Source: Amoebophrya sp. A120 (lineage: Eukaryota; Sar; Dinophyceae; Syndiniales; Amoebophryaceae). Taken from it: a stretch of DNA of 64,000 nucleotides. Each line of letters begins with the position of its first letter. Within the stretch, counting starts at the first letter, position 1. The position numbers and the translations under genes are program-made. The notes under the pieces were generated by a model. The model had not been told where the DNA came from, made no database searches, and worked only from the letters and a program-made list of their open reading frames with translations. The stretch covers positions 1,364,001 to 1,428,000 of the forward strand of contig CAJINV010000008.1 of the NCBI GenBank assembly GCA_905178155.1, given 5' to 3'. Positions 33,207-50,783 of this stretch are shown in pieces.

Positions 33207-34415
33207 GACAAGAAGCTCGAAGTTGCGACTTTAAAGTTCGTCTTTGGTCGAACTGTAACACGTGTTTGCCAGCTACAGTGGGTTGTGTTGTACACGGGAT
33301 AAAAACTACATCAATTCAGAGTATTTACAACGAAACCACACAAGAGCCGGACAGAGAGTGAACCATGATGTGTGAATCGAAGTGATGAATCTAAATCTTG
33401 AAATGAAAGCTACGAGCTCGCGCTCCACGTTTTGCCTGAGGTACTGGATGCCTCAGGCGTACTTGGTGTTTCTGCACGGCCATGATGTCGCGCGCTGTCG
33501 TGTTCTATTTTCATTCGTGTTATCGACGAGCGACAGCGAGACGTGTTGGAGAGTGAAAGGCAAATATGCATTTCTCCCCTCAGTATGGAGAGAGACTGAC
33601 TCGAGTTTCAACTCGTTCCACGCTTCTATGTGTTGTTCTTGAGAGGGTTTGTTTATGGTGGGAGGGACGATGCACGAGGAGCCGGGTCGTCATCACCGTC
33701 TTTTCCCTGCTGCACGAGTATATCAACATCCCTGATGCTAGAGCCTAGAGGCGACAGGAGCTCGCGTGTGTGCTCCTAGCACACTGGTAATATTTCAATG
33801 TATCCGTCGTCAATTCTGTGGTCGACATGTTACTGCTCTTCCTCATACTGCACTGGTGCCGGAAGCGGGTACTGGTTGCGTTTGAATGCTGCGGTGATCA
33901 TGTGCGTCGAGATGTCGGACGGTCACGGTGTCCGTATTGATAATGTCTTCTCGCCATCGGAGAATTCGTCCCTCGTCAACGGCTAGAATGTGAACCAGAG
34001 AGAACTAAAATTAAAAATTTGACCTAGAAACCCATGAGCATCGTAGTCGCTATCGCCCCCGCCATCATAGAAATATTTGTCGGGTCACGGGGATCGTATT
34101 CTATTGATTGTGAAATCACGACGTAATCCCTCGGGTTCTTCAACAGCCCTCTTTCCAACCTACATCCAAAATCTTCAAACTTGGCTATCGCAAGGAGAAG
34201 TTCGTAGAGGAAAATTGAAATTGAGTGAGTCCTGGTGGTTTTCTCCATAATCAAAGAGCCAGAGCAGAAAAACACATGCTGTTCGTATTGTTGTATTAGG
34301 TCGTATATGTGACAAACTCATATTCCCAGCCCGAAACATTTATGAAGTACAAGTTTGAAGAGAAAGTATGCGTATTTAGATAGTAACCTACTTAGACACT
34401 TGTAGCACATTGAAA
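33207..34415. other. Intergenic region
   Basis: About 1.2 kb with no supported gene. Short ORFs on both strands look fortuitous. Confidence 0.5.
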
Positions 34416-36847
34416 ATGCCCAACGCGAAAAAGACTCCGCGCGAGACTGCAGCGGCCGTGCCTGCCGCGAAGAACAAGCCGATCCCGAAGACAAAGGAAG
34501 TGATGAAGTCAGCGGCGAAGAAAGCAGAGCCCGCTGCAGTCGTCGCAGACAACAAATCCATGAAGATTGTCCCGCCCATGAAAAAATTGGAGCAAAAGCC
34601 GGTGGAAAAGCCGAAGGAAGACAAAAAGCCGGCGAAGGGACAAGCACAACAAAAAGCCGTAATCAAAAACGCAGCGAATGCAAAAAAGCCGCCGACTGCT
34701 AGCAGCAAAAATCTTCAGAAACCTAATAAGGATAAGAAAGAAGATAAGCCAAAGGACAACGTAAAACCTCCGATGAAAATGGCCAAGGCTGCGAAAGGAA
34801 AAGTAGAAAAGGGCCAACAGCTCCCAGCCCCCGGGGAAGATGCCGACGACGACAAAAAGCCTGCAACGGAAGATGATGAGGATCCCCGCGACGACAAGGC
34901 GCATGGTCACGAGATCGAGGACGATAGACAGCCAGAGCCGGATGAAAAGGTAGAGCAGCAAGTAGAAGACAAAACTGCGGCTCAACAAGACCAAGACGAC
35001 AGTGATGACATGAAAATCGTCGATGTCGCACCGTCGAAGCGCGCGGAGCACAACGATAAACCACCGGCTACCACAAACACAAAGCCGACCGGTATCAGCA
35101 CCCGACCGGAACCATCTAGCGTCTTGCACGAAGCAGCAACGTCGAAGAAGGCGACCCTACTGCCGCCGGTCGCGCCTGTCAGCAGCACCGACGTTGGAAC
35201 GGGGGCCTCGTCGGGATCGGAACAACAGAAGCAGTGCGATCTAAAGACAAAACTGAAGTTGCGCACAATGGACGAGCCTGTCTTCCCACCAGCAGAGCGG
35301 CTATTGCCGCTGCACAGCGGACCAGACGACGTTCCCATGTGTGACGCGGTAAGTGTATAGTTTACTCTTTTGAAGAGCGAAAGCTTAAACTGCTATCCCT
35401 ACCTTACTACATCTTTGATTCATCCTTCTCGGGTACTTATCTTTGTACTAGCGCTGACCGAAAGTTGATCTCGCTGCAGATGCAGTGTTATGAGTGCCTC
35501 ACTGTCAGTGGGGCGATCCCGGCGTCATACTGCCTTAACTGCGTGGTCACTACGTCCACTGACTATATTGACCTCACCGCTGAAGTCGGCGCGAGGGTGA
35601 GAACACGTCGAATCTTATTTGGTTCCCTGCACATTTTACAGGACAAGCACGACAAAAAGGCGGAGACGGAAGAGGCACGAAGGATCAACGGTTGGTCCAC
35701 ACACCGAACCCGTCAGCTGGCGCAGGATAATAAAAAGTCCGAGATAATTTCCGATCTTCTGGCCCGCTGGTGGTTTGTGTTTCCGCAGTGGCCTCCGGAG
35801 AACTACGATTACAAGACTGCACTGAAAAAGAAAGGTAATGTTAGCCCTGCGCGTGCGCAGCTTTTCACAGCATTTATTTTCGCACAGCGCTGCTTTTCAT
35901 GAGCGTTTCAATTTAGCTAGAACTTTCAGTCATCTCGAACCGGATAGACCAACTCGGCGGGTGTTGCTGTTGCTTAGGTTTCGCTCCTGACATGATCATC
36001 GACACTTTCTCTCACGACCCTTAGGTTACCGCGAGGTCCCTGTGGCTAGCTGGCTGCAGGAAAAGCCGGTGGATGTGACCACCGGACTGGCAAAGGTGTA
36101 CCAATTGGAAAGTTTTCCGGGTTGTTTTCGCAACGGAACTGACCACGGTATCATCGACCTGCGACCGGCGAAGAGCTGTCCGTGCTTTCTCAATCTCCAA
36201 AAACTCTCCGTGCAAAAATTGATCTTCTACCTCAAGCGCGCGTACGAGAATCAGATGTTGGTTTTGCGGCAATATCAAATGTAAAAATGTCTGGGTCTGG
36301 AAGAATGCAAGATTTGTGATGCAGGTTGTGCATGGCCCATGAGGTCTGGAATGCGAGACCCAGCATTACAGATTTTTTGAGGTCTCTATCATGCCTTTCC
36401 TGCATGAGAAACTCCCTCTCAACTGAGTCAAAAGCGGACAGCTTTTGGCACTCACGCAACACAGATTTTTGCATCATTCGGATTTAGCATGACAAGTTCT
36501 AACCTTCCAGACCCAGACACTTTTGCACTTGATAGGCAAGTGGGCGGGGACGCGAACGAAAAACTCATCAAGGAGATTGCGAAAGATTTGCGCGACCTGG
36601 TGACGGCAAACGCTATATCCTGTGCAAAAGTATCGTACTCGTACTAATTGCAATCATGCATGACAAATCCTGTTTCTTAGCGAAATCAGCATTACAAATT
36701 TCATTTTTCCTTCTGGAAAAATTTGCAATGCAATTTATACTAGTACGATACTTTTGCAGTTCATACGCTACGAAGTACGACAATTCCGTCAGCGCCCCAT
36801 ACAAGAAGCAGATTGCGACCCACTTGAAGAAATTGTACGAAGACTGA
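34416..36847 (+). CDS. Unrecognised lysine-rich protein with a four-cysteine motif
   Basis: 562 aa from 34416-35348, 35480-35834, 36025-36272, 36540-36615 and 36771-36847 (sum 1689 nt, in frame). The first exon codes for a long Lys/Ala/Pro then Asp/Glu-rich, probably disordered region. Exon 2 starts MQCYECLTVSGAIPASYCLNC, a C-x2-C-x11-C-x2-C that could bind zinc. Then RWWFVFPQWPPENYDY, VPVASWLQEKPVD and FLNLQKLSVQKLIFYLKRAYENQ look like a folded domain I cannot name. Two introns are GT-AG; the last two are introners only 76 nt apart. A stretch within exon 2 (35597-35641) has GTGAGA and TTTTACAG ends and is 45 nt, so it could be an optional mini-intron. Function unknown; nuclear location is a guess from composition. 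Confidence 0.7.
36273..36534 (+). mobile_element. Introner element, family I (262 bp)
   Basis: The duplication is GGCAA at 36268-36272 and 36535-36539, exact. The ends are TATCAAATGTAAAAATGTC and GACACTTTTGCACTTGATA with TGGGTCTGGAAG and its complement inside. Excision joins CGG CAA to GTG GGC in frame. I take this copy as the plus orientation for family I. Confidence 0.95.
36616..36765 (+). mobile_element. Introner element, family II (150 bp)
   Basis: The duplication is CGCTA at 36611-36615 and 36766-36770, exact. The ends are TATCCTGTGCAAAAGTATCG and CGATACTTTTGCAGTTCATA. Excision joins AAC GCT A to CG AAG TAC in frame. Plus orientation for family II. Confidence 0.95.
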
Positions 36848-38173
36848 TGAGCGAAGTTTCTGGTCGTCGGTTTCTCTGATGGTGCCTCGAGTCTACTTCA
36901 CGTTCACCGCCCGTCTGATTCGGCGTTCAGCATTTTTTTAGGTGCTCTTCTTGCGACAGTAGCTGCCGACTCCCGCTTCCCTCCCGTACGGTATACTTTT
37001 TCAATTTACAAGGGCGACAAATAAACCGAAGATGACAAGAATTCGGGACATCCTCCGATGGCGTAAGTGAAGCGATCCTACCTTTTTCGTTTTCTTGAGT
37101 GTCGCACTATGTATCGTTTTCCTTTTCATTTGACAGCGACGCGTCACAAGATTATATTAAGATGCAAAAATATTACACGCTGGTGCCCCCAGAAGCAGAA
37201 GCACAGACGCTCACACTGTAAATGTTTCGATCGGACAATCTAGTAAGACAAAATGAATCAGGAGAAGGAGCACGCATTTCGAAAATCTGAATAATCTTCA
37301 TCAAGTATCAAGCTTGGTCTTGAAGTCACTACAACGCACTTTTTCAAAATGGCTGTCAATCGAACCAACCGACACGGTAAACCTTTGTACTCTGAGAGCT
37401 ACCCGCAGCAGCTTCTAATTTGTTTTTGATTTTCATGGTTGATCTTGATGTTCCTGCTCCGCGTTCTTCTATGTCGTTGCTTGAATACAAGCAAAACTGC
37501 CGAAAAGATCGCGAACACGATAAGAAATGAAAAGTAAATTCCTGTCCGTGATCGCTTCGATCAACGAACAACCCTAAGTGTGATGCCCCTCTTGTAGCTA
37601 GAGGAGCAGCTGCACCTGCACAAGAACGGACTCAAATTACTAAATTTCTTCGCGACTCCTAGAAAATTATGAAATGTCGAAATCAGCAATGCGCGGGGCT
37701 TACGCGTGAGGTCTTGAGTGGCAGGATCAGGTTCGTCGACGAAGCGCCGGGTATAACGCTTTCAAGAACAACAAATGAATCGGGAAAAATTATGAAATTA
37801 GAAATACTTCGTTATGGCCACGGTGAGATCGCTTTTCATGGAAGTCAACGTCAAGCAATTCACTATATCAAGAACGTGCAGTGGTATGATAATGATTGTG
37901 AGCGTGGTTGTGGAGCAGTAGGTGGTAGTACTAGTAGAAATTGAAATCTCGCGGCTACTCTGTAGGAGTACTAGCAATCTCGCTACTCCCTCCTATGAAG
38001 GTTAACGTTCATGCAAGAAGCGTATGCATGTGGTCCTCATCCTCTTGATGGCGCAAATATGATTGTGATCTTCGGAGGAAGTATTTGCGAGCCCCCAGAC
38101 CACAAGGAAAGCTACCCCGAGGCGTTACGGGACGTCAACTTTAGGGTGTAGAGTTCACTGATAGTTTCGTCCG
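36848..38173. other. Intergenic region
   Basis: About 1.3 kb with only short, unrecognisable ORFs (for example 91 aa at 37669-37944). Confidence 0.45.
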
Positions 38174-38570
38174 ATGTTGCAGCGCGTTCGCGGGCATGAG
38201 GAGGATCTCATCCACGGTCCCGAAGCAGAGGGACTCCGGGAAGCACGAACCAACCGCTTGATCGCGCTCAATATTTGCGACGAAAACGCCACGTGGAGCG
38301 ACCTAAAGGATTTTATCACGTTAACAACCCAGGCGGCGCCGACGTACGTGAACATATACCAGGGATACGACAAGAAATGGGCCGTGCTGGAGTTCCAGAC
38401 GCTGGATCACGCGCGGCTCGCAATCAAACTCGTGAACGGACAACTGTTTCGGGGGCACACCCTCTACCTGCGCCAGGACCGAGAAGACCGAGCACTCGAG
38501 GCCTGTTGCAACCGGTGCTGTGCGCCACGAAACAACGCCGTCGTCGGGGAGTGGTGGGGTTCAAACTGGT
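38174..38570 (+). CDS. RRM-like domain ORF (possible first exon of the TatD gene)
   Basis: ATG 38174 opens a frame with an RNA-recognition-motif-like pattern: NRLIALNICDENATWSDLKDF, then APTYVNIYQGYDKKWAVLEFQTLDHARLAIKLVNGQLFRGHTLYLRQ. The two strands around VNIYQ and WAVLEF stand where RNP2/RNP1 usually lie but lack strong aromatic RNP residues. The frame continues to 38623 into unlikely residues, so coding probably ends near 38530-38570 at a donor. The next open frame begins right after an AG at 38738, in phase 0, and leads into TatD. GTCGTC (38542) is a phase-0 donor candidate. I cannot prove the join. Confidence 0.55.
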
Positions 38571-38777
38571 TTTGCAGCAGCTGCACAAGTACTACAACTA
38601 CTACTACTTTTCTGCTTTTGTAAAATTTCGATGGCTGTGGCTTGTTTTGCGCTTCTTCTTGCGCCCTAGCGCTAGCTTGAAATTTACTCATGGGAGCCAT
38701 CTGGTGCTCCTGTTTTTTTGTGGTAATTCTTCTTGTAGATAGTACGCTACGGAACGGCGACGATCGCAAATGATCGA

Positions 38778-40569
38778 ATGTTGAAGTGCAACAGTGACAA
38801 GACGACCCGAGAAAAGTTTATTCCTAAGCACCCACAACACCCATTTTCATTCACAGTTCCGGACGATCTGCATGACCTTCCCCTGATCGACACGCACGCG
38901 CATGTGGAGTTCATTTTGGATGGCCGACGAGGCTGCGACGTGCCGGATGATGAATTGCGCGAGTCCCTGTTTGGCCTTGCTTTGCGTGGCCCCTTCGCGG
39001 TGATCACGTCCTGCTGCGACGCAGCGGCCATTGAGGACACGGTGCGCCTCGTGAAGCTGGGAGCTGGCCACATCTACTGCACCTTCGGCGCACATCCCAA
39101 GCGGGCTCTTTGGGAATGGGACGCGGATTTGGTGACCCTGTTTCAGGACGCGATGCGGCGGTGCGGCAGCCAGGTAGTCGCTTGGGGGGAGTGCGGTCTG
39201 GACTACTCCGGTTACGGACCACTCGACGAGCCGTCTGGGAGAATGGGCGAAGAATTCGAACTAGAACGGCAGCGACAGCAACAGATTCTCAAGGAAAATA
39301 TCGAGATTGCAGTCGGCATGGGGCTTCCCATTCAGTTTCATTCGCGCGACTGCGAGGCTGATTTTGTAGAGTGCTTGCTCAAGTGGCTACCGCGAGCACA
39401 TCCTTTCCACTGGCACAGTGCCATAGCTTCTCACACGGTAGTGGAAATGATCCTCGAAGAGTTTCCGAACGCGTACTACGGAGTCAGTGGCTACATCGCG
39501 TTTCCGTACGCCGAGGATTGGGAGCTGTTGAATCAGATGTCGGAAACGGAAGGGGCAAAGGCGCGCACCGGGCCTTGTCTGCCGGAGGTGGGGCGTTTCA
39601 GGACTGGACCGCCGATGAAAAATAAGGTCAACTTGGTCGACATGGTCAAGCGGATTCCGCTTGATCGCATTTTGCTGGAAACCGACGCACCTCATTTCAC
39701 AGTGAACACGGGTGGGCCGGCCGACGTGCTAGAAATCGCCAGCAGCGTGGCAGTTGTCAAGGACCTCACACCGGAAGAGGTGCTTCGTGCGAACGAGAGA
39801 AATGCGAAGCGCCTTTATGGCATAGAAGCGACAAAAATTCCGGCTGGCCTTGTTCGGGAGACGGCAGTGCAGAAGCAGGAACGGCAGCCTGATGCGATTT
39901 TTCGCGGGATCAGGACGTGGCAGCAGCGCCGCAATTGCAAACCCTCACCGCCAATGGAAAGCGGTTCTTTGTTGTCGCCGGGTACAAAGGAACAAACGCG
40001 ATTCCAAAGCGCCCTGCCTGCGCAGACCCAGGGGGAGGTGGACGCTCCAAACAAGCCCATGAATGATGCAACCAAAAGTCTGCTCTCGAGGCCTGGCGCC
40101 GGCACCAACACACAAGCGCACTGCAATTTTCCTTCCTCGACTGGAGGTGATGGTAGTGCCGGAGTTTTTGATCTGGGCGAGTGCTCTATTATTCCTGAAC
40201 CGGTCCTAGCTGGTCCCCGCACTGCATCTTCAGTTGGCTCGCCGGCTTCTCCTGTAGCAGCAAGCGAATGCCCTCCTATGTCGGAGAGGACCTGTATTCC
40301 CTGAAAATTAACCATCCCCATCCACTTTTTGCATGACAAACACATGATTTTTATGTATGTTTTGCATGACAAATTGGATGGGGATGGTTAATTTTCAGGG
40401 AATAACCTGCAGCGAGAACCTCTTCAGTTTTCTCACCGAAGCAGCAAAAGTCGAGAGAAAGGAGAGACTCAGGGGAAATCGGGCGAAAAAGTGGGGCACG
40501 GGACTCCAGCACGACGAGACGGTGTCCTTGTTGCCTGCTAGTACCACGACAAGCGTGATTCAAGTGTAA
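38778..40569 (+). CDS. TatD-family metal-dependent DNase
   Basis: 558 aa from 38778-40294 plus 40410-40569, split by an introner. TatD enzymes are TIM-barrel hydrolases with nuclease activity. Visible metal-site motifs: IDTHAHVEF (HxH), GECGLDYS (Glu), IQFHSRDC (His), FHWHSA (His) and LETDAPHF (Asp); so the catalytic set looks complete. The barrel ends near residue 355 and is followed by an about 200-aa Ser/Pro/Gln-rich tail, longer than in typical TatD proteins (about 260-300 aa). Upstream the same frame is open from 38739 (IVRYGTATIANDR), so translation may begin earlier and join the RRM-like exon. TATDN2-type proteins also have long extensions. Confidence 0.9.
40295..40404 (+). mobile_element. 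Introner element, family III (110 bp), in TatD
   Basis: The duplication is ACCTG at 40290-40294 and 40405-40409, exact. A perfect 30-bp inverted repeat starts TATTCCCTGAAAATTAACC and ends GGTTAATTTTCAGGGAATA. The duplication contains neither GT at its start nor AG, so no GT-AG reading is possible. Excision joins AGG ACC TG to C AGC GAG; left in place it gives a TGA at 40304. Confidence 0.95.
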
Positions 40570-41783
40570 GTGTCACAAGAAACCGCATGCCTGTAGGCTC
40601 TTTCGATTTCGTACCCGCTGCGCAAGTCGCGACCAAGAAGCCCAACCTTCGGTGATTTCGAAACCCGAGGTGGGCAGCAGCACATGTATTCACCGTTGAT
40701 GTGCCGCAGATTGTAACCTTTATTTATTTGAAAATCGATCCACCACAAAACGTGTTTGTATCTCGACATTCCGTGCGCTCACCACCAGTAGCAGCGTTTT
40801 ATCCCGACGCCGTTTTCATACTTGATTAAGGAAGCAGCACTCGACGGATTGCTTGAAGGAATTCTTCACTACTAAATGCCCCAGCACACGACTATCTGGC
40901 TAAGGATCTAAACAAGGCAAGCACTCTTTGCTGTAACTGTACTAAACCGACAAGATTTGTTCAATTGCTCTCTGCGTCGCAATTATCGCGGCGCGCCTTC
41001 ATTTATCATCCACTCTGTGACCGTGTTCTCTTCGGACCTTCGAGTCCTGTGTCGTCCGCGGGTCACGTGTATTGCACCTCAATTGCAGATTCGTCTTTGC
41101 GTGAGACGTCTGTGTCCAGCTAGTGCAACTTCTCAGGTTAGACGTGAACCAAAACGCAAAGCGCTCGAGTAAACGAAAATAAAAGCGAAGTGGCAGGTCG
41201 TGCGAAGGAAATTTCAGTTGCATTTTTGTGCGTGCTTCGATGAAATAAATTAAAGCAAGCTTTGCCTTTGTACGAGCAACTTCCGTCTTCTGCTTCTGGT
41301 AGTGCCGTCTCGCGAGAGAGTCTGGTGAAAGCTGCTGTGAAGTCCACAGGACCTAAGAAGACTGCAAGTCTAAGTCAAAAGGTTGTCGTCACGAAGAGGA
41401 ACGAATGAGAAGGACGGTGCTTCATCTACTGGTGTGACTTGAAAATGGTGCGGCAAAAAGTACGAACGACATAGACAAGTGCTAAATGCAAAAAATAAAT
41501 TTTATTTTTTTAGCTAGGAGGAGACTACCCTGACCGAGACCTGCGTTTACATTTCGAAATTCACATTCGACTCGAGTCACACGACGATACACTTGTTGGT
41601 ATAGAAGTCAGCGTCCACCGAGGAGCATAGATTATGCCATCAAAAAAATGAAGTGAGATACATCAACCTACGAGTGCTGCACAAAAGCGAGCGGAAACCA
41701 GTTTTTCGTTTTCGTGTGCAGCCTGCACAGCAGTAGCTACGAAAAGCCCTCCTGCTGGGAACGCCGAGAGCGTCCGGAACAAA
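40570..41783. other. Intergenic region
   Basis: About 1.2 kb; no supported gene on either strand. Confidence 0.5.
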
Positions 41784-46346
<4,563 letters not shown>

Positions 46347-47819
46347 GTGCGGCAGAGAGAAGATTAGTGCGGTAAAAAAGACCGTGATGGAAGTTTGAAT
46401 GCGAACTCGTTTTTCTTCTACAACGTTTTACTTTCAGCATCATCATCAATTCGAAAATATAGTAAACTGCTTTTTTACGGAAAAATATTCAAATGAACTT
46501 CCTCGTCAACAACTCGAACTCCGGGTTGTAGAAGTGGGGTCGGAGGCCGCACGTTTGTAATTGTTGGAGAATGAGCAAAGCGCGTATAGTTTTTATTTTA
46601 GTAGTACTTCTCGTTCTCAGATAACCAGCGGAGACTTGCGCTAGGCCCAAAGTGGCTTGCTGTGCTGGTCTAGCAACCGACTCCCTTCGCATCTGAATTG
46701 TAAAGTTCGATATTCCTCTATACTGTTCTCATGCAAAGCTTCTATGCATGATGAAGCTTCAAACTTGATTTACATTTATCTACAGGGCACCATAAGTGTG
46801 TCATCTGATTTCTGGTTTATGGATTGTTAGCTGGGGGATCACTCGCGTTTGCGAAAGCAATGAGAATGACAATGAGAAAAGAAAAACGGGAAAACAAAAA
46901 ATCGAGGACATCTTCACGCTGAAGGAGAAGCATGATGTGGCGTCATCGCTTGGGAAGTGGCAGCCTGCGGCTCTCCAAGGAGGTATTGTCGAGCTGTGAA
47001 ATTTCGCAATGACAACATGTAGCCACTGGTGGCGGTCTTCCTGCTATACCTGTTCGGGTGTGGCTCGTGTTGTCCACATCAATAACGCGGCCGGATGGAA
47101 ATGCTATGCCTATGACTCTACTATCACGGTAATGCCAGTGCAACATCGTTCTTATGCCACCTACACTCTGCGCAGTCCCGCTGTGACTCCCACTCTCTTT
47201 CTGCAGCGTGCTGTGCTTCTGCTTACTAAACGTTTTTCAAACTGTATTATTTTTTTGTTTACTTTTCGAGGAAAATTATGCGTCCTCTCGCGAACAACTT
47301 CAGTAGACCCGCATTTGCTCATTTGATATTTGCTCGCTAAAGGCTTGCGCCCTCGATTCATGTTTTTTGGCTCCCAAGAAAAATTTGAACAAAATGATAT
47401 TACGCAGAGAATGAGGCAGGACCAAGAGTCGCTCGTTTATCCGTGTACCTTCGCAAGAGACACGGTTAGGGACATAGCCAGTGACGAGGCGGGCGCGGAA
47501 GGTGGGATCATTTCGAGTGTGTAACCGACCGATTACAAGTCTTGCAGAGCACGTGCCTTCGCTTGTTCGCATCGTCAACCTATTTCTTTTGCCACAACAA
47601 CGTTCTTGCAGACAAGCAGCCCAGGCACTGTAGCTGCAAGCGCAAGCCGCGCGTTTCTGATACTTGGCCCTCCGCAACCGCACGGCTTTCATCCTCTCTA
47701 CAAAGTAAGTTGTCCCTGGCGCCTGCTTTGAGACGAGACGAGGAGGATCAGGACAAGCTTTTCTTCGTCCCTACTTGTGGGCGGTGAACGCAGCAGCCAC
47801 CGCAGGTTGTCGCGCTTGC
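46347..47819. other. Intergenic region
   Basis: About 1.5 kb. A 130-aa minus-strand ORF (47300-47692) and short + ORFs have no recognisable features; I see no gene. Confidence 0.45.
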
Positions 47820-50124
47820 ATGCCAGAAGCGAAAATACAGAGCCCGAGCACCGGCCCTGCAATAGCGACAGACGCCGGATCGGTTCGTGCTCATCTCACG
47901 ACCGGCAAGATGTCGAGCATCGGCGGGTTGGGAAACATGACAGCAGGAGGCTCGAGTTCTTCCACGGCCAAGCAGCCACCGAGCAGCAACGACAGCTACG
48001 CCCCCATGACCAACGGCGTCAACCTCAACATCATCGGAGCTGCTAGTGCGCAAGCGGAGCCGCCGTTTCCGTCAGGTAGCGGACCGCCCAACTTGCTGAA
48101 TCAGATCCGCACGGCAAAGAATATCGGAGAAAGCTTTATCCGCATCGCGCTCAGTTCCGAGAACGACCACAAAGTCACGCCCGCAGTGACGGCGGTGGTC
48201 GCAACCCTAACCGTGCTGGTTGCCGTCTTTGGCGTTTCGGATTTGGAGTTTTGTTTCGGACTCGCGCCCTCCGCGACGGTGCTGCCGCCCGTGAGCGACA
48301 GCACACTTCCGATACCGTTTTTCTGGAACCTGCTCACGTGGCACTTCCTCGATACGAGCGTGCGAAAGGCGTTGATCGCAACGCCGGCAATATACTACAT
48401 GCTGAGGGGTAATAAAAGCAGGCCATCTAGTTCGTGCGCGTTGATGATGATCCTGGAAGCTACAGAAGCCATCCGATTTTTTGTTTTTCTATCCAAAAAT
48501 GTTGTTTTTCGTGTTGCCGATCGCCCGGTGACTGCAGCAGCTTGAGCTTGACCTACTTCTTCTGCGCGTTTTGCATGATTTGTTGTGTTTGTTTTTCTAC
48601 ACAAAGAGGAAACAGAACGAATAAAAACTGAAACAGATCTTGAGCCTCTATTTGGCGCCTCCAGTTTGCTTCTCCACCTCGCACTGAACCTGCTGGCTGT
48701 CAGCGCTGTTGCGTTTGTCTTCCGATTGCTTTCGGGAGATCTCGTGGAGCCGCTTTGTGGTACATGCCTACTCGGACCCCTATATTGTTATATTTGCCTG
48801 TAGATGTAGTTGTGTGCTGCCTCACCGGCTTCACACTGTGACTGTCAAGAAGCAATGCACTTCTTGCCCTAGCTCCTGTTTGTCAAGGCGCTGCCTTCTC
48901 GTACCGTATGTGCAATCAACAAGAAGTTCGGCAGGACAAACTTGTAGAAGTGCTTCCAGTAGTTAGTGCTCAACTTAAAGATAGTACGGCATCCATCCCT
49001 TCACCCCAACCTCTTGCCCAGGTACCGGTTGCCTGTGCGTAGCACTGTCAGTGTTTCTCGCGTCACGCTTCCCCACGAGGCAGATACCGCTTGTTCGCGG
49101 AAAATTCGTACCATTGAAAAAACTTCCGTCACTGGTACTGGCCGTCGCAACTTTTCTCGGCATTTTCACGTCCCTAGCACCGGAGTGGTTTTTCTGCTTC
49201 GCCCAGCTACTACTGTCCTGGACCTACCTGCGCTTTTTCGCGCTCTATCCCTCCGGCAGGCAAGGAGATCGCAACTTCAAACTCGCCGACCTATTCCCTG
49301 CGCCATGTAGACCCGGTATACTTACAGCAGATCGTGGATGTATATTTTTTTTACAAGAGAAAAGTTTCGTTATTTCTCTGTGTGCACGTGCTATTAAACC
49401 AATAGAACCAATCCTTCATGCAGGCCTTGACGTAATAGCGGCGTTTGTATACCTCGGGCTCGTTCGCGCCGGCTTTAACGTGACGAATGTCGGTGGAGAC
49501 GATCGCGATGATGATCTCGAGTACGGCGCGGACCATTTTGTCGTTGGGGGCGCCGAATTAGATCCGCTGGCTTCCACAAACGTATCTGGTAATGTAGCGC
49601 CGATAGGTAGTCCAATCGGGAGCTCTTACCCTGCAAGCGGCGGCGCCGGTGGGGGCAGCAGTAGAAGTAACTCGTCCTCGTCGGCAGCTGCCCTGGGGTA
49701 TCCTTATCCGAGCGCAATAAACCCTGTTGGTGCGGCAGGAGCAGATGCCTACCAGCAGCGAAAAATGATGAATCTGCAAGCAGGTCGAGGCGGCCAAGAG
49801 CGACAGCTACAGTATTCGCTAAGCAATCCTGCTGCTCCGGTAGCTTCGTCGTCGAATGCTGTCGTGGGAGTGGCAGGAGTGTCGAATAGCAATGTGAACG
49901 CGAATAATTCGAGCCGGCCTATTTTCGTACACCAACAGAATCAGAATCCTACAAGCAAACAAGTGAGCGTAGCTTCAACGCTGCTGGATGAAGAGGCCGC
50001 GAGCGGCTTTGATTTCAATGCGGGAGCAGAGGGCGGGGATGAAAAAAGCAGAGCTAATATGATGGACCCTGCGGAGTACGAGAAACGAAGACAAAAAGCA
50101 CTACAGCTACTCGACAGCCTTTAG
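47820..50124 (+). CDS. TMEM115-like multi-pass Golgi membrane protein
   Basis: TMEM115 proteins are rhomboid-fold, protease-dead Golgi membrane proteins linked to retrograde transport. Exons I can place: 47820-48408, 48637-48799, 49022-49315, 49424-50124; introns GT-AG. Matching blocks: VTAVVATLTVLVAVFG (TM1), PIPFFWNLLTWHFLDTSVRK, AIYYMLRDLEPLFGASSLL (the family's LEPLWG), DPYIVIFACTGCL, and FAQLLLSWTYLRFFALYPSGRQGD (the family's SWIYLRFYQ). A long Ser/Asn/Gly-rich cytosolic tail follows. The exon sum leaves one base over: the frame of LEPLFGAS... does not run into YSDPYIVIF. A shift is needed between 48730 and 48770, so this is either a mis-placed splice site or a sequence error or mutation. 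Confidence 0.75.
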
Positions 50125-50783
50125 CAGTGGTCACTTATGAAAGTAAAGCAGGACGCGTTATTGCTAAGGAGCTCGAGCTCATTCCCCGATGCAGCTTTGG
50201 CTGCGTTGGTACTAGCTGCCTCACCAGTTTCGTACTTCAGCAGCACCAGTTGCGTCGTCCTAAGATCCGTCTGAGGTTGATGGTGAGGTCTGTTTCAGCG
50301 GATGCAGCACGAGCACTGTTCCACCGCGCTGCAGATGCAACTTTCCTCGTGGTGGACCATTAGGCGGAGTAACTTGTGATTGTTGTGGTCGATGTTCATA
50401 CTGTTTGTCTGACTGACAAGGCATTGACGAATGATCGCGACCGCGAATGCTCTCGAAAACCTGAAGATGACGATCTAAAGTTCCCTTTCGATTTTTCTTT
50501 AGATTACGATACTCTATCAGAATCAGAAAGGTCTTCCTTGTGCTTGAAGAAATGAACCGCCAGATTAAACTAGCTCTGTTCCGGAACAACTCGCGAAATT
50601 TTCATTGGCGATTACTCGAAAACACTATCGATACTGAGCCATCTCTCAAATCTGCAGCCCCACTGCTCTTTTCCATTTTTAAATTTCAGGGACGACAACA
50701 ACATTGGAATATTTAGATTTTTTTGTTGCTTCACCCGTCTCCCCAAAAAGTTTTTAGTTTTCTAAAAACCTAAATCATCCAAG
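50125..50783. other. Intergenic region
   Basis: Probable 3' and 5' flanks; no gene seen. Confidence 0.5.

Noticed and set aside
48744-48760. A 13-nt mini-intron in the TMEM115-like gene
   Set aside because: Too short for splicing; kept only as an unexplained frame problem.
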